In this document: piece after piece, positions 23,925 through 33,070 of the stretch | How the letters are laid out: each line of letters begins with the position of its first letter | Position numbering within the stretch: the stretch's first letter is position 1 | DNA from: Gracilaria caudata | Taxonomy: Eukaryota > Rhodophyta > Florideophyceae > Gracilariales > Gracilariaceae | Reading direction: 5' to 3' | Assembly: GCA_030374735.1 (NCBI GenBank) | Contig: JASCIV010000060.1 | Span: 1 to 56,321, forward strand | DNA: 56,321 bases | Notes under the pieces: generated by a model | Told to the model about the DNA's origin: nothing | The model's database searches: none | What the model saw: the letters and a program-made list of their open reading frames with translations, nothing else | Program-made: the position numbers and the translations under genes

Positions 23925-24650
23925 CTAATTAGGCACCGCGGCTGCATTGTCCGATTCTATGGCCTCCTTTTCTAAGTAGCCGAAGCCTACCGGTAAGAAC
24001 TCGTAGGCATGTGAACGCGTAATCGCATAACGGCGCTCGGCTTCTTGTGTCATTTTCAATTTCTCATCTGCGGAGATGTCGCGCACTTTTCGGGCTGGCG
24101 ACCCGGTCCAAAGTTCTCCTTCCGGAATAGCCACGCCCTCTGCAACGCAAGTACCAGGTTCCAGAACGGAGTATCTGCCCACAACCGCGCCTTCCGCAAC
24201 GGTGGAGCAATGACCAATGATATTGAGCCCTTCTATTCGACATCCCTTCAGAGTTACATTAGCACCGATCATGCAGTAGTCACCAACATATAGTTCCGGT
24301 TCGATAGTCAGACCTGTGGCGACGGCATCGGTTGGTGTCATAGTGCCCTCAACTGCACCTGCTGTGAGCACGGAGTTTTCGCCAATGACTGTGAGCGCAC
24401 CAATATGTACGAGAGCCAGATCACCCCGTACTACCGCGCCGTACATGATGGCTGTCTTGTCGTTGACGACTACCGAACCGATCACGGAAGCAGAAGGTGC
24501 CACGAAAGCGTTTGGTTGAACGTAGGGCCTAATGGTATTGGCATCCAATGCCATTATCGAACGATGATTGGGACCATTGCCGGGAGGTGCTGGTTTGGTG
24601 CTCAAGTGACGGAGATGGCGCACCGCTCCTCGCAGGATGGCTCTCTGCAT
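23925..24650 (-). CDS. Gamma-carbonic-anhydrase-like protein (complex I CAL type)
   Basis: The 241-residue protein is a left-handed beta-helix made of hexapeptide turns. The first ATG at 24650 opens an Arg-rich amphipathic N-terminus (MQRAILRGAVRHLRHLSTKP), a likely mitochondrial presequence. The core carries FVAPSASVIGSVVV, MYGAVVRGDLALVHIG, ELYVGDYCMIGANVTLKGC and the closing GELWTGSPARKVRDIS, the standard gamma-CA order. In plants and algae such proteins form a trimer on the membrane arm of complex I. In catalytic members a zinc-binding His sits in the GDxxTxGH turn; here the turn reads GDYCMIGAN, and the other His positions are also replaced, so this is probably a non-catalytic CAL subunit. 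A complex I accessory subunit gene lies 3 kb away. C-terminal about 50 residues form a helix, as usual. Confidence 0.88.
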   Translation of the reverse strand: MQRAILRGAVRHLRHLSTKPAPPGNGPNHRSIMALDANTIRPYVQPNAFVAPSASVIGSVVVNDKTAIMYGAVVRGDLALVHIGALTVIGENSVLTAGAVEGTMTPTDAVATGLTIEPELYVGDYCMIGANVTLKGCRIEGLNIIGHCSTVAEGAVVGRYSVLEPGTCVAEGVAIPEGELWTGSPARKVRDISADEKLKMTQEAERRYAITRSHAYEFLPVGFGYLEKEAIESDNAAAVPN

Positions 24651-25662
24651 AGTAAATATCGGCGATGGGATGTCGGGCAATGTCTTCCGACAATCACGGG
24701 CGCAATACCCCGTTTCGAGACGGTGCGAGAAAGCGAGCCAGGAGTTACTTCAAGGTGTGATCGTGAGGCGAAAGTGTAGTAGAAGACGAACCAAGATTTG
24801 CTTTGCTTCAGTTTGCAATGGGATACCCAGGCTACTAAAAGCTCCTATGTTCTGAGGTTGGGGTCCAGGGCCTTGACTCCAAGCGTGACATTCAGATGCA
24901 AAGAAGGTCACGAACCAAGTGACATGTGCGCAGTGTGACCCAAATCTGACTGCATTTAACTGAATCGTTGACGCGCCACGCCGTTCCAATCCGCTCCCTT
25001 GTTCCCCATCACAGCGAAGAACGCCTCTTATCCACAATTTGCAAAACGACTGCTCTATCGCAATGCGTCGCTTCCTTCCTGGTAAAAAGTTGTCAGCAAA
25101 CATTGTTTTCATTGGGAAGGCGGTTGTGGTCTGAGGCTCTCAGACCGCGACCCACATGAATCTAAGGTTGACAGGCATAGTTGCGATAATTTCAGCGTTA
25201 CGCATCGATGTGTCAAGTTGGATTAACCCGCCGTGAACACCCGACACGTCGAACGGAAGGTCGTTTCTCAAGACCACAGCTTCCAGCTTTCCAAATCCGA
25301 ATTACACGATGATGGGTGATGTATGTGAGTCTCACACATTGTGCAGGGTTTCATTCCAGACATTTTGGAAGCCACCCACAACATGCATTGGTACTACTGA
25401 TCTCTGTCACAGAAGGCTCCGATCACATTGGATAGCAACCTAGTTTTGAAAGAAGTTCAAGAAATTCGGTTGGCTGGACGGTTGTCGTTCAGGCTTTCTA
25501 GAGCTGATAACTGTCTCTTGTTCACGAATACCAGGTTCAGGTTGAGTACCCGTATCAACTCCAGTTGAGCTGCTCCGATCCGCGCAACCTCAACTCAGTT
25601 TCGATGTCAGAAGTCAATCGCTCAGTGAAGAGCACTTTCGTAACCGGCTCCGCGTATCTCAC
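24651..25662. other. Intergenic region, divergent genes
   Basis: About 1 kb between the gamma-CA-like gene and the C69 peptidase gene, transcribed apart. No gene or repeat recognised. The minus-strand frame at 24750-25112 has no family signature. Confidence 0.5.
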
Positions 25663-25669
25663 ATATATA
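25663..25669 (+). promoter_or_regulatory. TATA box for the C69 peptidase gene
   Basis: ATATATA lies about 80 bp upstream of the ATG at 25749, at a sensible distance from a start site near 25695. Confidence 0.55.
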
Positions 25670-25748
25670 GACTGAACCGAACATCGGCCTTCCATTCCTT
25701 TCGAGTGCCACAGCCCTTATCAGAGTGAACTTTCATCACTCTGCAATA

Positions 25749-27746
25749 ATGTTTTTATCGCAACGCCGTCGGAGATACTTACGGAGCGTTGCATCAACAA
25801 TGGTTTGTTACCGTACGCTTCTGTTCGTCCTCATCGTTCTCTCTGATATTTCATATGCGACCGCATGCACAGCGACGATATTTGGAAGGCTCTCCACTGC
25901 AGATGAGAGCACTTATACTGGAGGATCGGTGGACTGTGAGAGTTGCGATTTCCGTCTTGCCAAAGTGCCCGCGCGAGATCATCCCCCGAACGCGTCCAGA
26001 CCAATATTTCTCATGCATGACGCATATCCTCATCTTGTCAGCCATGAGCGCGCCCCGACATGGCATCCATCGAATATACAGGGCTCTGCTTCGCAACTGC
26101 GAACCTGGGATATATCTCAACCTATAGGTCACATCCAGCAGGTCCCACACACTTTTGCTATGTTCGAAGGGGGAGCTGGATATGGAATACTAAACGAGCA
26201 TGGCGTGTCAATGTCGGAAAGCACTTGCCCGGCAAGATTCGCCTCAAGTCCTCGCACGCAAGGAGGGCATGCATTGTTCGATATTGCCTCGCTTTCCCAA
26301 GTCGCGCTGGAACGAGCTACCACAGCGAGGGAGGCGATCAAGATCATGGGCGAACTTTCTGAACAACATGGTTTCTATGGAGGGTATTGGGACGATGAAC
26401 GTGATATGTTCAACGAAGCCGGGGAGTCTTTAATGGTAGCCGATAGACGAGAATCCTGGGTGTTTCATATTACTCCTGACGATACGGGAAAGAGCTCCAT
26501 TTGGGTGGCACAACGCGTTCCAGACACTGATATGACTGTTGTTGCCAATTCATTTATAATCCGAGCGATAGAACCCACAAGTGATGACTTCTTGTACTCT
26601 ACGAATTTGTACGAAATCGCATTGCGCCATCGTCTTTGGATTCCTGGAACCAAACTTGATTTCTCAAAGACATTTAGTAAGCTAAGGTATCCGCCCCATA
26701 GTTCTTATTCCAACTTAAGAGTTTGGAGATTATATACCCTCGCAAATCCAGACCTTCTAGGAGTCCTTAATCCCTGTCCAAACGACTGGCTGGACGGATA
26801 TCCGTTTTCCGTGACGCCAAAGATGAAGCTCACCCGAGAGGACCTGTTCCGCATGTACAAAGATCATTTCGAAGGCACTCAGTTCGATCTGACTACCAAG
26901 GAAGCTGGTGGTCCCTACGGTGATCCAAACAGATACGACACTGGACCAAATGGAAATATGTCCCTTGCTAGAGCTGCCAGTGGCGAGTTTGGGCGTGCAG
27001 TGTCCTTGTTTCGCACTAGTTACACAACCATTTCTCGTTCAAAACAAGATCTACCTCGGGAAGTTGGGTCCATGATGTACTACGCGCAACAGCAACCAAG
27101 CTCCAGCGTTTTTGTACCCCTATATATGTCTATTCGGTCGATTCCAGACACTTTCAGTCGTGGCTCGCTGTTCAGGTATGACAATGAATCGATGTTTTGG
27201 CCTGTTGCTTTGGTTTCTAATTGGGTGCACAAGTACTACAAGCACGCAGTGAACGATTTAAGGGCTTTGCAAAACGAAGTTGAGAGTTACAGAGTGGAAG
27301 ATATTGATGTGAAAGCTGCAGGCCTGCTGCACAAGGGCCAAAAAGAGGACGCAGTTTCCCTCATGCACAACTTCAGCCATAATGTATCATTTATCTCGAA
27401 CGCGCGATATACAGAGTTCTTCTGGAAACTGGTTGCGCGATTTCATGACGGGTATATAATGGGAGACGAAAACGCCTCAGAGATTAAGATGCGGTCGGTA
27501 TTTTATCCTGAATGGTGGCTAAGGGGTGTTGGATACTTTTCAGCACGAGAAACCGGTGGTAGCTACGGAGCACGTTTTGAGCGTGAGTTGAAGGAGAGAG
27601 AGTTCTTGAACCCAAGACCACTGCCTTGGTCAGTCTTCGCATTCTTCTCTGGTGTTGTAGTTGGCTCATTCCTTTCTATGTGTTTTTTCGTGCTTGGCTG
27701 TTCGGCCCTGAAGAGCTCGAACAGAGTCGGTTATCGACGTATATAA
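25749..27746 (+). CDS. Membrane-anchored C69-family peptidase (dipeptidase)
   Basis: C69 enzymes are N-terminal-nucleophile hydrolases related to bacterial dipeptidase A. The 665-residue protein has a hydrophobic signal segment (about 21-36) followed by ATA-C40-TATIFGRLSTADESTYTG. This is the family start block, with Cys40 as nucleophile. Next come GHIQQVPHTFAMFEGGAGYGILNEHGVSMSEST-type blocks (about 125-160), the D-rich block with GESLMVADRRESWVFHI, VANSFIIR and the GPYGDPNRY region (about 385-400). The C-terminus has one transmembrane helix (about 625-655) and a short basic tail, so a type I secretory-pathway protein is predicted. Start: the first ATG is 25749; a second at 25800 would give a tighter signal peptide. 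Several NxS/T sites fit a luminal enzyme. The copia element lies 229 bp downstream of the stop. Confidence 0.88.
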   Translation: MFLSQRRRRYLRSVASTMVCYRTLLFVLIVLSDISYATACTATIFGRLSTADESTYTGGSVDCESCDFRLAKVPARDHPPNASRPIFLMHDAYPHLVSHERAPTWHPSNIQGSASQLRTWDISQPIGHIQQVPHTFAMFEGGAGYGILNEHGVSMSESTCPARFASSPRTQGGHALFDIASLSQVALERATTAREAIKIMGELSEQHGFYGGYWDDERDMFNEAGESLMVADRRESWVFHITPDDTGKSSIWVAQRVPDTDMTVVANSFIIRAIEPTSDDFLYSTNLYEIALRHRLWIPGTKLDFSKTFSKLRYPPHSSYSNLRVWRLYTLANPDLLGVLNPCPNDWLDGYPFSVTPKMKLTREDLFRMYKDHFEGTQFDLTTKEAGGPYGDPNRYDTGPNGNMSLARAASGEFGRAVSLFRTSYTTISRSKQDLPREVGSMMYYAQQQPSSSVFVPLYMSIRSIPDTFSRGSLFRYDNESMFWPVALVSNWVHKYYKHAVNDLRALQNEVESYRVEDIDVKAAGLLHKGQKEDAVSLMHNFSHNVSFISNARYTEFFWKLVARFHDGYIMGDENASEIKMRSVFYPEWWLRGVGYFSARETGGSYGARFERELKEREFLNPRPLPWSVFAFFSGVVVGSFLSMCFFVLGCSALKSSNRVGYRRI

Positions 27747-27970
27747 CAACGCACCAAGATCATATGCTATATGTGTCAAATCCTTTAACGCCGGCACCCA
27801 TCCCATTCAAGACAACAGAAGGGGTTGCACCTTGTTGGAGACGTGAATGCCTTGGTAAAATGTAGAATATGAGCTGTAGCAATCTATCCAAGTACCAAGT
27901 TGGAGGCAAGCGCTCTTGCAACGTTTCCTGTAGGATATCATCTATGGAGATGCGCCGCACACCAACTGCG

Positions 27971-27975
27971 AAGAG
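27971..27975. repeat. Target-site duplication, left copy
   Basis: AAGAG directly precedes the 5' LTR and is repeated directly after the 3' LTR at 32687-32691. A 5-bp duplication is the normal footprint of copia integrase. Confidence 0.75.
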
Positions 27976-28064
27976 TGTCAAACAGCATTACAGTGGAAAG
28001 ATAGTACTTAGCCGCCGACGTAGTGAGACGCGAAGTAAAGTCCGGGTACTGCTCTCCTTCCATA
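27976..28064 (+). repeat. 5' LTR, 89 bp
   Basis: Starts TGTCAAACAGC and ends CCTTCCATA. Positions 27977-28064 are identical to 32599-32686. LTRs under 100 bp are very short for copia elements. The end is TA, not the usual CA. The 3' LTR carries 45 extra bases near its start (see 32553-32686). Confidence 0.85.
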
Positions 28065-28082
28065 GGTTATGGGCCTCACGCT
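28065..28082 (+). other. Primer-binding site, half initiator tRNA-Met type
   Basis: GGTTATGGGCCTCACGCT directly follows the 5' LTR. Its reverse complement, AGCGTGAGGCCCATAACC, closely resembles the anticodon arm of eukaryotic initiator tRNA-Met (CCCATAA loop). Copia of Drosophila is primed by such a cleaved initiator tRNA. Inference from pattern; the host tRNA is not in this window. Confidence 0.6.
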
Positions 28083-28371
28083 ACGACTTCGATCCACGCG
28101 CTCGTTCGCCCCCGTCCATCCCCTCATCTAGATCAACCTCCCTCCCGAAGCCCAAGCATCCTCCACCACGGCAAAGCGCAGCCCCCGCACAGTCCGACGA
28201 GAACGTCGAGACTTTCTCGAACTTACCAACGAACTATACCGAAACGCCCGCATCACCGCCACCGACAATCACACACCCGTAGACACGACGCAACATCAGC
28301 CCACCACCAATCATACACCACCGTCTCTCTCAACCAACTCATCACCCCACGATCAAATATACCCACCCACC

Positions 28372-31131
28372 ATGACTGACACCGACAAAAGTCACAAGAT
28401 AGCCCAACTCAACCCTCGCAACTATGCTAGATGGTACTTCTCTCTCGAAGTTTACGCCGCTATCATCAAGGCCATACCACATCTCGAGGGAGACCCTCCC
28501 GTCCCCGCAGAAGAACAAGCCGTCGAACAGTACTACGAGAAGAAGAACAAACTTCTTGCAGCCATACTTTCTAGCGTCCCCGACGACATCATGGATCTCA
28601 TTCTTGTCCCCAAAGATCGCCTCACGCCGCACGCCCTCGTCCAAAAGATTATTGCTCACATCAACCAGTCCACCCAGGACGATCATGAATTTCTTAAGAC
28701 CGAAGCAGAGAGCATAACCATCGGAACTGCTGACTCCATCGACGACTACTTACAGAAGCATCTCGACGTACGACGACAAATGATAGCCGCCAAATATCCT
28801 CGTATTGAGGACGAGAAGACGACAGTCGATTTCATTATATCAGGCCTCCGACGCAATCCATCCTACAGCACAGTCCTGGGAAACATTCTCGGAAACAAAC
28901 CGAAAACAATCAAAGACTTCACGCGTCGTTACAAAGATATAAGCACTCTCTACGTCCCCACACCAGGAGCGGCCTCCTCCTCCAACTCTCCTACCACGGC
29001 ATTCACCGGGGACTATGGACCTCGTGCACGCTCATACAACCGCCCCTACCCTCGTCCCTACAGTCGCGGTCGAGGCACTTATCGAGCTATACCACCTCAT
29101 CAATTGTGCAAATTCCATACCTCCCTCGGCATCCCATGTCAACACACGGACAAAGAATGTCGCGATCCCCGCCACCCCAAAAACCATGTCGGTGCGACAG
29201 TGGCCAATATGGCGCACATCCCCATCTCGTATGCCCCATATCACTACCATTACCCGCCGCCGACCCCTCTACACGCTACCGCCCCCAATCCTCCACATCC
29301 CCAAGCACTTCCACCGCCGCCACCTCCGCCACAAGCGGAAACCCTGTCTGAGGCCGGCACTGAGGCCACGGGTACGTTCACTCTTGACAGCGGAGCCCAT
29401 CCATCCCACATTCCCCATTCTACTCCGTCCATGACACCAATAACATCAAAGACACTAACACACACCGCTACCAATGCGAAGACACAGTGCACCCACCGTG
29501 GAATCATACGCATCCTCCCCAGGAAGAGTAAACAACACATCATTACACACGCAGTAGCCAATCCGGCAATCAAGCATCATCTCCTGTCAGTTCACGATCT
29601 CGCGAGTCGCTATGGTCTGGTCCTTTTCACACCAAACCACGGATATATACTCAACACTAGGATCAATCCCCCCGCCCTGATCACCAAAGCGAGATGGCGC
29701 AACAACCAATATCAATTCCGAGGCTCCCTAAACACCGGCACCACAGCACACACAGCACGCACCTTGCCGCGGAAATCCCGCCACGGTTCACGTAAACCTA
29801 AAGTACCTCACACCACCTCCAAACCAAAGTCCTGCTCCCCCCCGCGACTAGCCGCACGCTCACGCACCACACCACCACCAATCCCAGTCTCCAAACCTCG
29901 CCAAATCCGTCACACGTTGCGTTCCCTGCCCAAACTTCCCAACCTCACCCAAAAACGCATCTCCAACATCAGCACCCACATGCAAGACTGGCATTTACGC
30001 CTCAACCATGCCAGTCCTCACAAACTTTCACTCACCGCCAGAAATCGTCTCATTCCACGAATGCCCGCCACCCTACCCGCTGATACGAAGCTCACATGCA
30101 AGGCCTGTCAGCACGCACAGCTACAACCAGCACCACACAAGCGTACACAACACAATTATCCCCCTGGTGCGTATGTCAGTTCCGACACATGTGGCCCCGT
30201 TAAACCGACGTCCATACATGGAAACAATCATATATTGATCGTCATATGCGCCGCCACACGATTTGCCATCACCCACTTCATACGAGATCGCAAAGATATT
30301 CCTGCTCACATAGATCAGACGCTACGCCACATTAGAAGCCGTATGCATCACCCACTTCACACCTTCCGAAGCGACAACGCTAAGGAGTACACATCGGCAA
30401 GAATGCAAAAGATCTACGACACACATGGAGTCCAACACAAACTCCGTACACCCCACCAACCACAAGAAAACTCCATTGCAGAGCGTTTCAACAAAACCAT
30501 CATGACCGCTGTACGAGCAACACTACATACCGCACAACTCGACGATAGGTATTGGGAGGACGCTGCACGAGACGCCGTATTCAAATACAATCTCTTGCAC
30601 CACAGTGCAATTGGTACCTCTCCCTATGAACTCTGGCACGGAAAGAAACCGGAACTATCTCGCATTTACACTTTTGGCCAGCTTGGCACCATTCCAGTGT
30701 TCGCTCCGAAGAGCAAACTAGAATCAAGGGCGGATCCGGCACGCTACATGTATGCCACCTCACTTTCACACATAGTCATTCTCAATCTCCGCACAAACGC
30801 ATACCAAGAGATAAGAACCACCGACTTCCGCCCCTATCACAAGCACAGCGATCCCTCCTCAACAACAGCCACAGCATTCTCAGCTCGTGCCTCAATGCAG
30901 CAACACATTCCAGAGCAAATACAACTACACACCCCACCCCCCGCCCATCTCCAACAAGCACGGCTCTACCCCGACGCCCCGAAATGGCAAACTGCGCATG
31001 ACAAAGAACTACATAATATCGATGCACACGGCTGCATCGAATGGCAGCCGCCCGAGTTCAAGCCCCCCACGGAAAGCGTCATACCACTAATGATGCTCTA
31101 TCGCTATAAACGCGACTCCAAAGCACCATAG
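28372..31131 (+). CDS. Copia Gag-protease-integrase polyprotein (RT start truncated)
   Basis: A 919-codon frame from an ATG in good context (CCCACCATG). Gag of the copia type occupies about residues 1-200 (YARWYFSLEVYAAI, ALVQKIIAHINQ, VDFIISGLRR). A Cys/His patch at about 245-270 replaces the usual CCHC knuckle. The aspartic protease is at about 335-345 (TLDSGAHPSH). The HHCC zinc domain (LRLNHAS...CKACQHAQ) is at about 538-583. The integrase core has catalytic Asp near 602 (SSDTCGP) and 665 (FRSDNAKEY), and Glu exactly 35 residues after the second Asp (AERFN). The frame enters the reverse transcriptase N-terminus and hits TAG at 31129-31131 after a -1 shift. Gag and Pol share one frame, so no programmed gag-pol shift is needed. 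Confidence 0.9.
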   Translation: MTDTDKSHKIAQLNPRNYARWYFSLEVYAAIIKAIPHLEGDPPVPAEEQAVEQYYEKKNKLLAAILSSVPDDIMDLILVPKDRLTPHALVQKIIAHINQSTQDDHEFLKTEAESITIGTADSIDDYLQKHLDVRRQMIAAKYPRIEDEKTTVDFIISGLRRNPSYSTVLGNILGNKPKTIKDFTRRYKDISTLYVPTPGAASSSNSPTTAFTGDYGPRARSYNRPYPRPYSRGRGTYRAIPPHQLCKFHTSLGIPCQHTDKECRDPRHPKNHVGATVANMAHIPISYAPYHYHYPPPTPLHATAPNPPHPQALPPPPPPPQAETLSEAGTEATGTFTLDSGAHPSHIPHSTPSMTPITSKTLTHTATNAKTQCTHRGIIRILPRKSKQHIITHAVANPAIKHHLLSVHDLASRYGLVLFTPNHGYILNTRINPPALITKARWRNNQYQFRGSLNTGTTAHTARTLPRKSRHGSRKPKVPHTTSKPKSCSPPRLAARSRTTPPPIPVSKPRQIRHTLRSLPKLPNLTQKRISNISTHMQDWHLRLNHASPHKLSLTARNRLIPRMPATLPADTKLTCKACQHAQLQPAPHKRTQHNYPPGAYVSSDTCGPVKPTSIHGNNHILIVICAATRFAITHFIRDRKDIPAHIDQTLRHIRSRMHHPLHTFRSDNAKEYTSARMQKIYDTHGVQHKLRTPHQPQENSIAERFNKTIMTAVRATLHTAQLDDRYWEDAARDAVFKYNLLHHSAIGTSPYELWHGKKPELSRIYTFGQLGTIPVFAPKSKLESRADPARYMYATSLSHIVILNLRTNAYQEIRTTDFRPYHKHSDPSSTTATAFSARASMQQHIPEQIQLHTPPPAHLQQARLYPDAPKWQTAHDKELHNIDAHGCIEWQPPEFKPPTESVIPLMMLYRYKRDSKAP

Positions 31132-32573
31132 TACAACGCAAAGCACGCTGCAATCTCCGCGGAGACCTTATGCTCCCCGGCCTCCATTACGATCCTGAAC
31201 ATATCACTACGTACACAGCCGACAGGTCCACCCAACGTACGTTATTGGCATTGCATGCGACACATCAGTACCCCGTAGAGCACTTCGACATTACATCTGC
31301 CTACCTGCACGAATCATATCAGCACACCAAACCCGTATACGTCACGCAAATGCCGCAATTCGACGGGACATTCACGCATCCAGGACGCTACGGACTACTG
31401 AAGGGCAATCTATATGGTTCTCCCCCAGCAGCGTATTACTACAACCATGGTCTCAAGCAATTCCTCTCCAAGCACGGGTTCTCCCCTACGGAAGCTGACC
31501 CATGTCTTTATGTCAAGCAACAAGATCACGACTTTACCCTGGTTAGCACCACCATAGATGACTTCTTAGTCCTTGCCAGTCAACAACATCTCATCAACGA
31601 ACTTTACCAGAAGATGCTCACGAAATATCGTATCAAACGAATTGGTCGTCCCACGCGTTTCCTCAACTGGTCTATCCAGTATTCTCCAGATGGGAGCGTG
31701 CACATATCACAACCCGATGTAATAGCCTCCATCCTGGAACAAACAGGCCTCACACACTGCAACCCCAACAGCACCCCCTACGCCACTCTCACAACACTAG
31801 ACCAACAGCCTGATTCCGCTCCGCTCTCCCCACCACAGGCCACACAATACCGACAAATACTCGGTGAAGTCAGGTACATCACGGACAGCACCCGTCCCGA
31901 CATCATGTACGCCACGAACACTCTCGCCCAACACATGAGAACACCGCAGAAACACCACTGGCAAGCACTCAAGTCCCTCCTCCGATACCTCAAAGGAACA
32001 ATTCACCACGGACTACTCTTCAAACCCTCCACCCGTCGTATACCTCCTCATCATTACCTCACAGCATACAGTGATGCAGACTACGCGAACTCCACCGACC
32101 GTAAGTCCGTCACCGGCAATATCCACTGTTACCAACAAACACCTGTCTCCTGGCAATCGAAGAAACAGAAAGTCGTCGCTCTTTCCACCACAGAGGCAGA
32201 ATATATCGCGGCAACCGCCGCAACGCAACACACGCAATGGCTACGTCGACTTCTCCAAGCAGCTCTGCATCGAAAACTCGCACCCAGCCCCCACTATATA
32301 GACAACCGTTCGGCTATGCTCATCGCGCAAAACCAAGCACCCACGAAACGACGAAAATACATAGACGTTCGGCACCACTACCTCCAGCACCATATAGCCG
32401 ACCACACCATTACGCTTCACAGGATTCCGACACATGAAATGCTCGCAGACATCATGACAAAACCGCTCAGTCGGGCACGGTTCTGCAAGCTCCGTCACTC
32501 GTTACTCGTTCGACCCCCTCCCGCACGTAAATGCAAAGCATCAACCGGGGACTGTCAAACAGCGGAAACGTAA
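31125..32573 (+). CDS. Copia reverse transcriptase and RNase H, frame-shifted from upstream frame
   Basis: This continues the polyprotein in the -1 frame; the family alignment crosses from one frame to the other near 31118-31125, as if one base was lost. The first ATG in this frame is at 31170. Reverse transcriptase blocks: FDITSAYLHE, GLLKGNLYGSPPAAYYY, TEADPCLYVK and the catalytic TTIDDFLV, where copia usually has YVDD. RNase H catalytic residues are visible in YSDADYA, STTEAEYIA and IDNRSAM. The C-terminal PTHEMLADIMTKPL is typical of copia. The stop at 32571-32573 lies inside the extended 3' LTR. Confidence 0.88.
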   Translation, partial: TIVQRKARCNLRGDLMLPGLHYDPEHITTYTADRSTQRTLLALHATHQYPVEHFDITSAYLHESYQHTKPVYVTQMPQFDGTFTHPGRYGLLKGNLYGSPPAAYYYNHGLKQFLSKHGFSPTEADPCLYVKQQDHDFTLVSTTIDDFLVLASQQHLINELYQKMLTKYRIKRIGRPTRFLNWSIQYSPDGSVHISQPDVIASILEQTGLTHCNPNSTPYATLTTLDQQPDSAPLSPPQATQYRQILGEVRYITDSTRPDIMYATNTLAQHMRTPQKHHWQALKSLLRYLKGTIHHGLLFKPSTRRIPPHHYLTAYSDADYANSTDRKSVTGNIHCYQQTPVSWQSKKQKVVALSTTEAEYIAATAATQHTQWLRRLLQAALHRKLAPSPHYIDNRSAMLIAQNQAPTKRRKYIDVRHHYLQHHIADHTITLHRIPTHEMLADIMTKPLSRARFCKLRHSLLVRPPPARKCKASTGDCQTAET

Positions 32574-32592
32574 GTTTTGATGCTTTGCATTT
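32529..32592. repeat. Perfect 16-bp inverted repeat across the Pol end and 3' LTR
   Basis: AAATGCAAAGCATCAA (32529-32544) and its exact reverse complement (32577-32592) flank 32 bases. The left arm is inside the RNase H frame, the right arm inside the 45-bp extension of the 3' LTR. Confidence 0.85.
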
Positions 32593-32686
32593 CCAAAAGT
32601 CAAACAGCATTACAGTGGAAAGATAGTACTTAGCCGCCGACGTAGTGAGACGCGAAGTAAAGTCCGGGTACTGCTCTCCTTCCATA
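32553..32686 (+). repeat. 3' LTR, 134 bp, with 45-bp extension
   Basis: The LTR start TGTCAAACAGC occurs at 32553-32563, and its GTCAAACAGC core recurs at 32599-32608. From there to 32686 it equals the 5' LTR. The two LTRs therefore differ by the 45 bases at 32564-32608, which are bounded by a short direct repeat. A conservative reading would place the LTR start at 32598 instead; the exact TGTCAAACAGC start and the mismatch at 32598 favour 32553. Confidence 0.65.
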
Positions 32687-32691
32687 AAGAG
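32687..32691. repeat. Target-site duplication, right copy
   Basis: AAGAG directly after the 3' LTR, matching 27971-27975. Confidence 0.75.
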
Positions 32692-33070
32692 AAACAACGC
32701 ATTCCATGATGCATCATGCATGATGGGGATCGGATCTCTGTTCTCGTGACTTGTGCGATCAAAGAAAGCACGTGTCAGCCGTGTGCGGCTCCCCTATTTG
32801 ATCACAAGATGCGAATGAACGTCCAGCGGCCATCCATTCTTGTGAAGCACACTGCCATGTGCCACAACCGCAAGCATTGTCCTGTTGTTGGGCCACAACG
32901 CACTGCGGTGAACACAGTCAGGCCCTGAAGGCACTGGCAGTAGATAAATCAACGGTTCCGCCGTAACCGTTTCACCTCGTTCCTGTCAGGGCTGGCGCAC
33001 GTCTCCTTGCCTACGACATACGAGCCTTCCCCCGAGCATCGGATCGTGTCCATCGCCGTCCGCTCTTACC
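32692..33070. other. Intergenic region with a 14-bp palindrome
   Basis: No gene. CATGATGCATCATG at 32705-32718 is a perfect palindrome, 14 bp from the retrotransposon's right target duplication. Otherwise nothing recognised; it should include the promoter of the gene at 33071. Confidence 0.45.

Larger units (their letters stand above)
27976..32686 (+). mobile_element. Ty1/copia LTR retrotransposon, nearly complete
   Basis: A 4.7-kb element bounded by AAGAG target duplications and by LTRs sharing 88 identical bases. The order is LTR, primer site, Gag, protease, integrase, reverse transcriptase, RNase H, LTR. Integrase before reverse transcriptase defines the copia (Pseudoviridae) order. Sequence identity between the shared LTR parts suggests recent insertion. 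One frameshift in the reverse transcriptase region at about 31120 breaks the polyprotein, so this copy is probably not autonomous. Base composition is C/A-rich on the coding strand, unlike the flanking genes. Confidence 0.93.
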
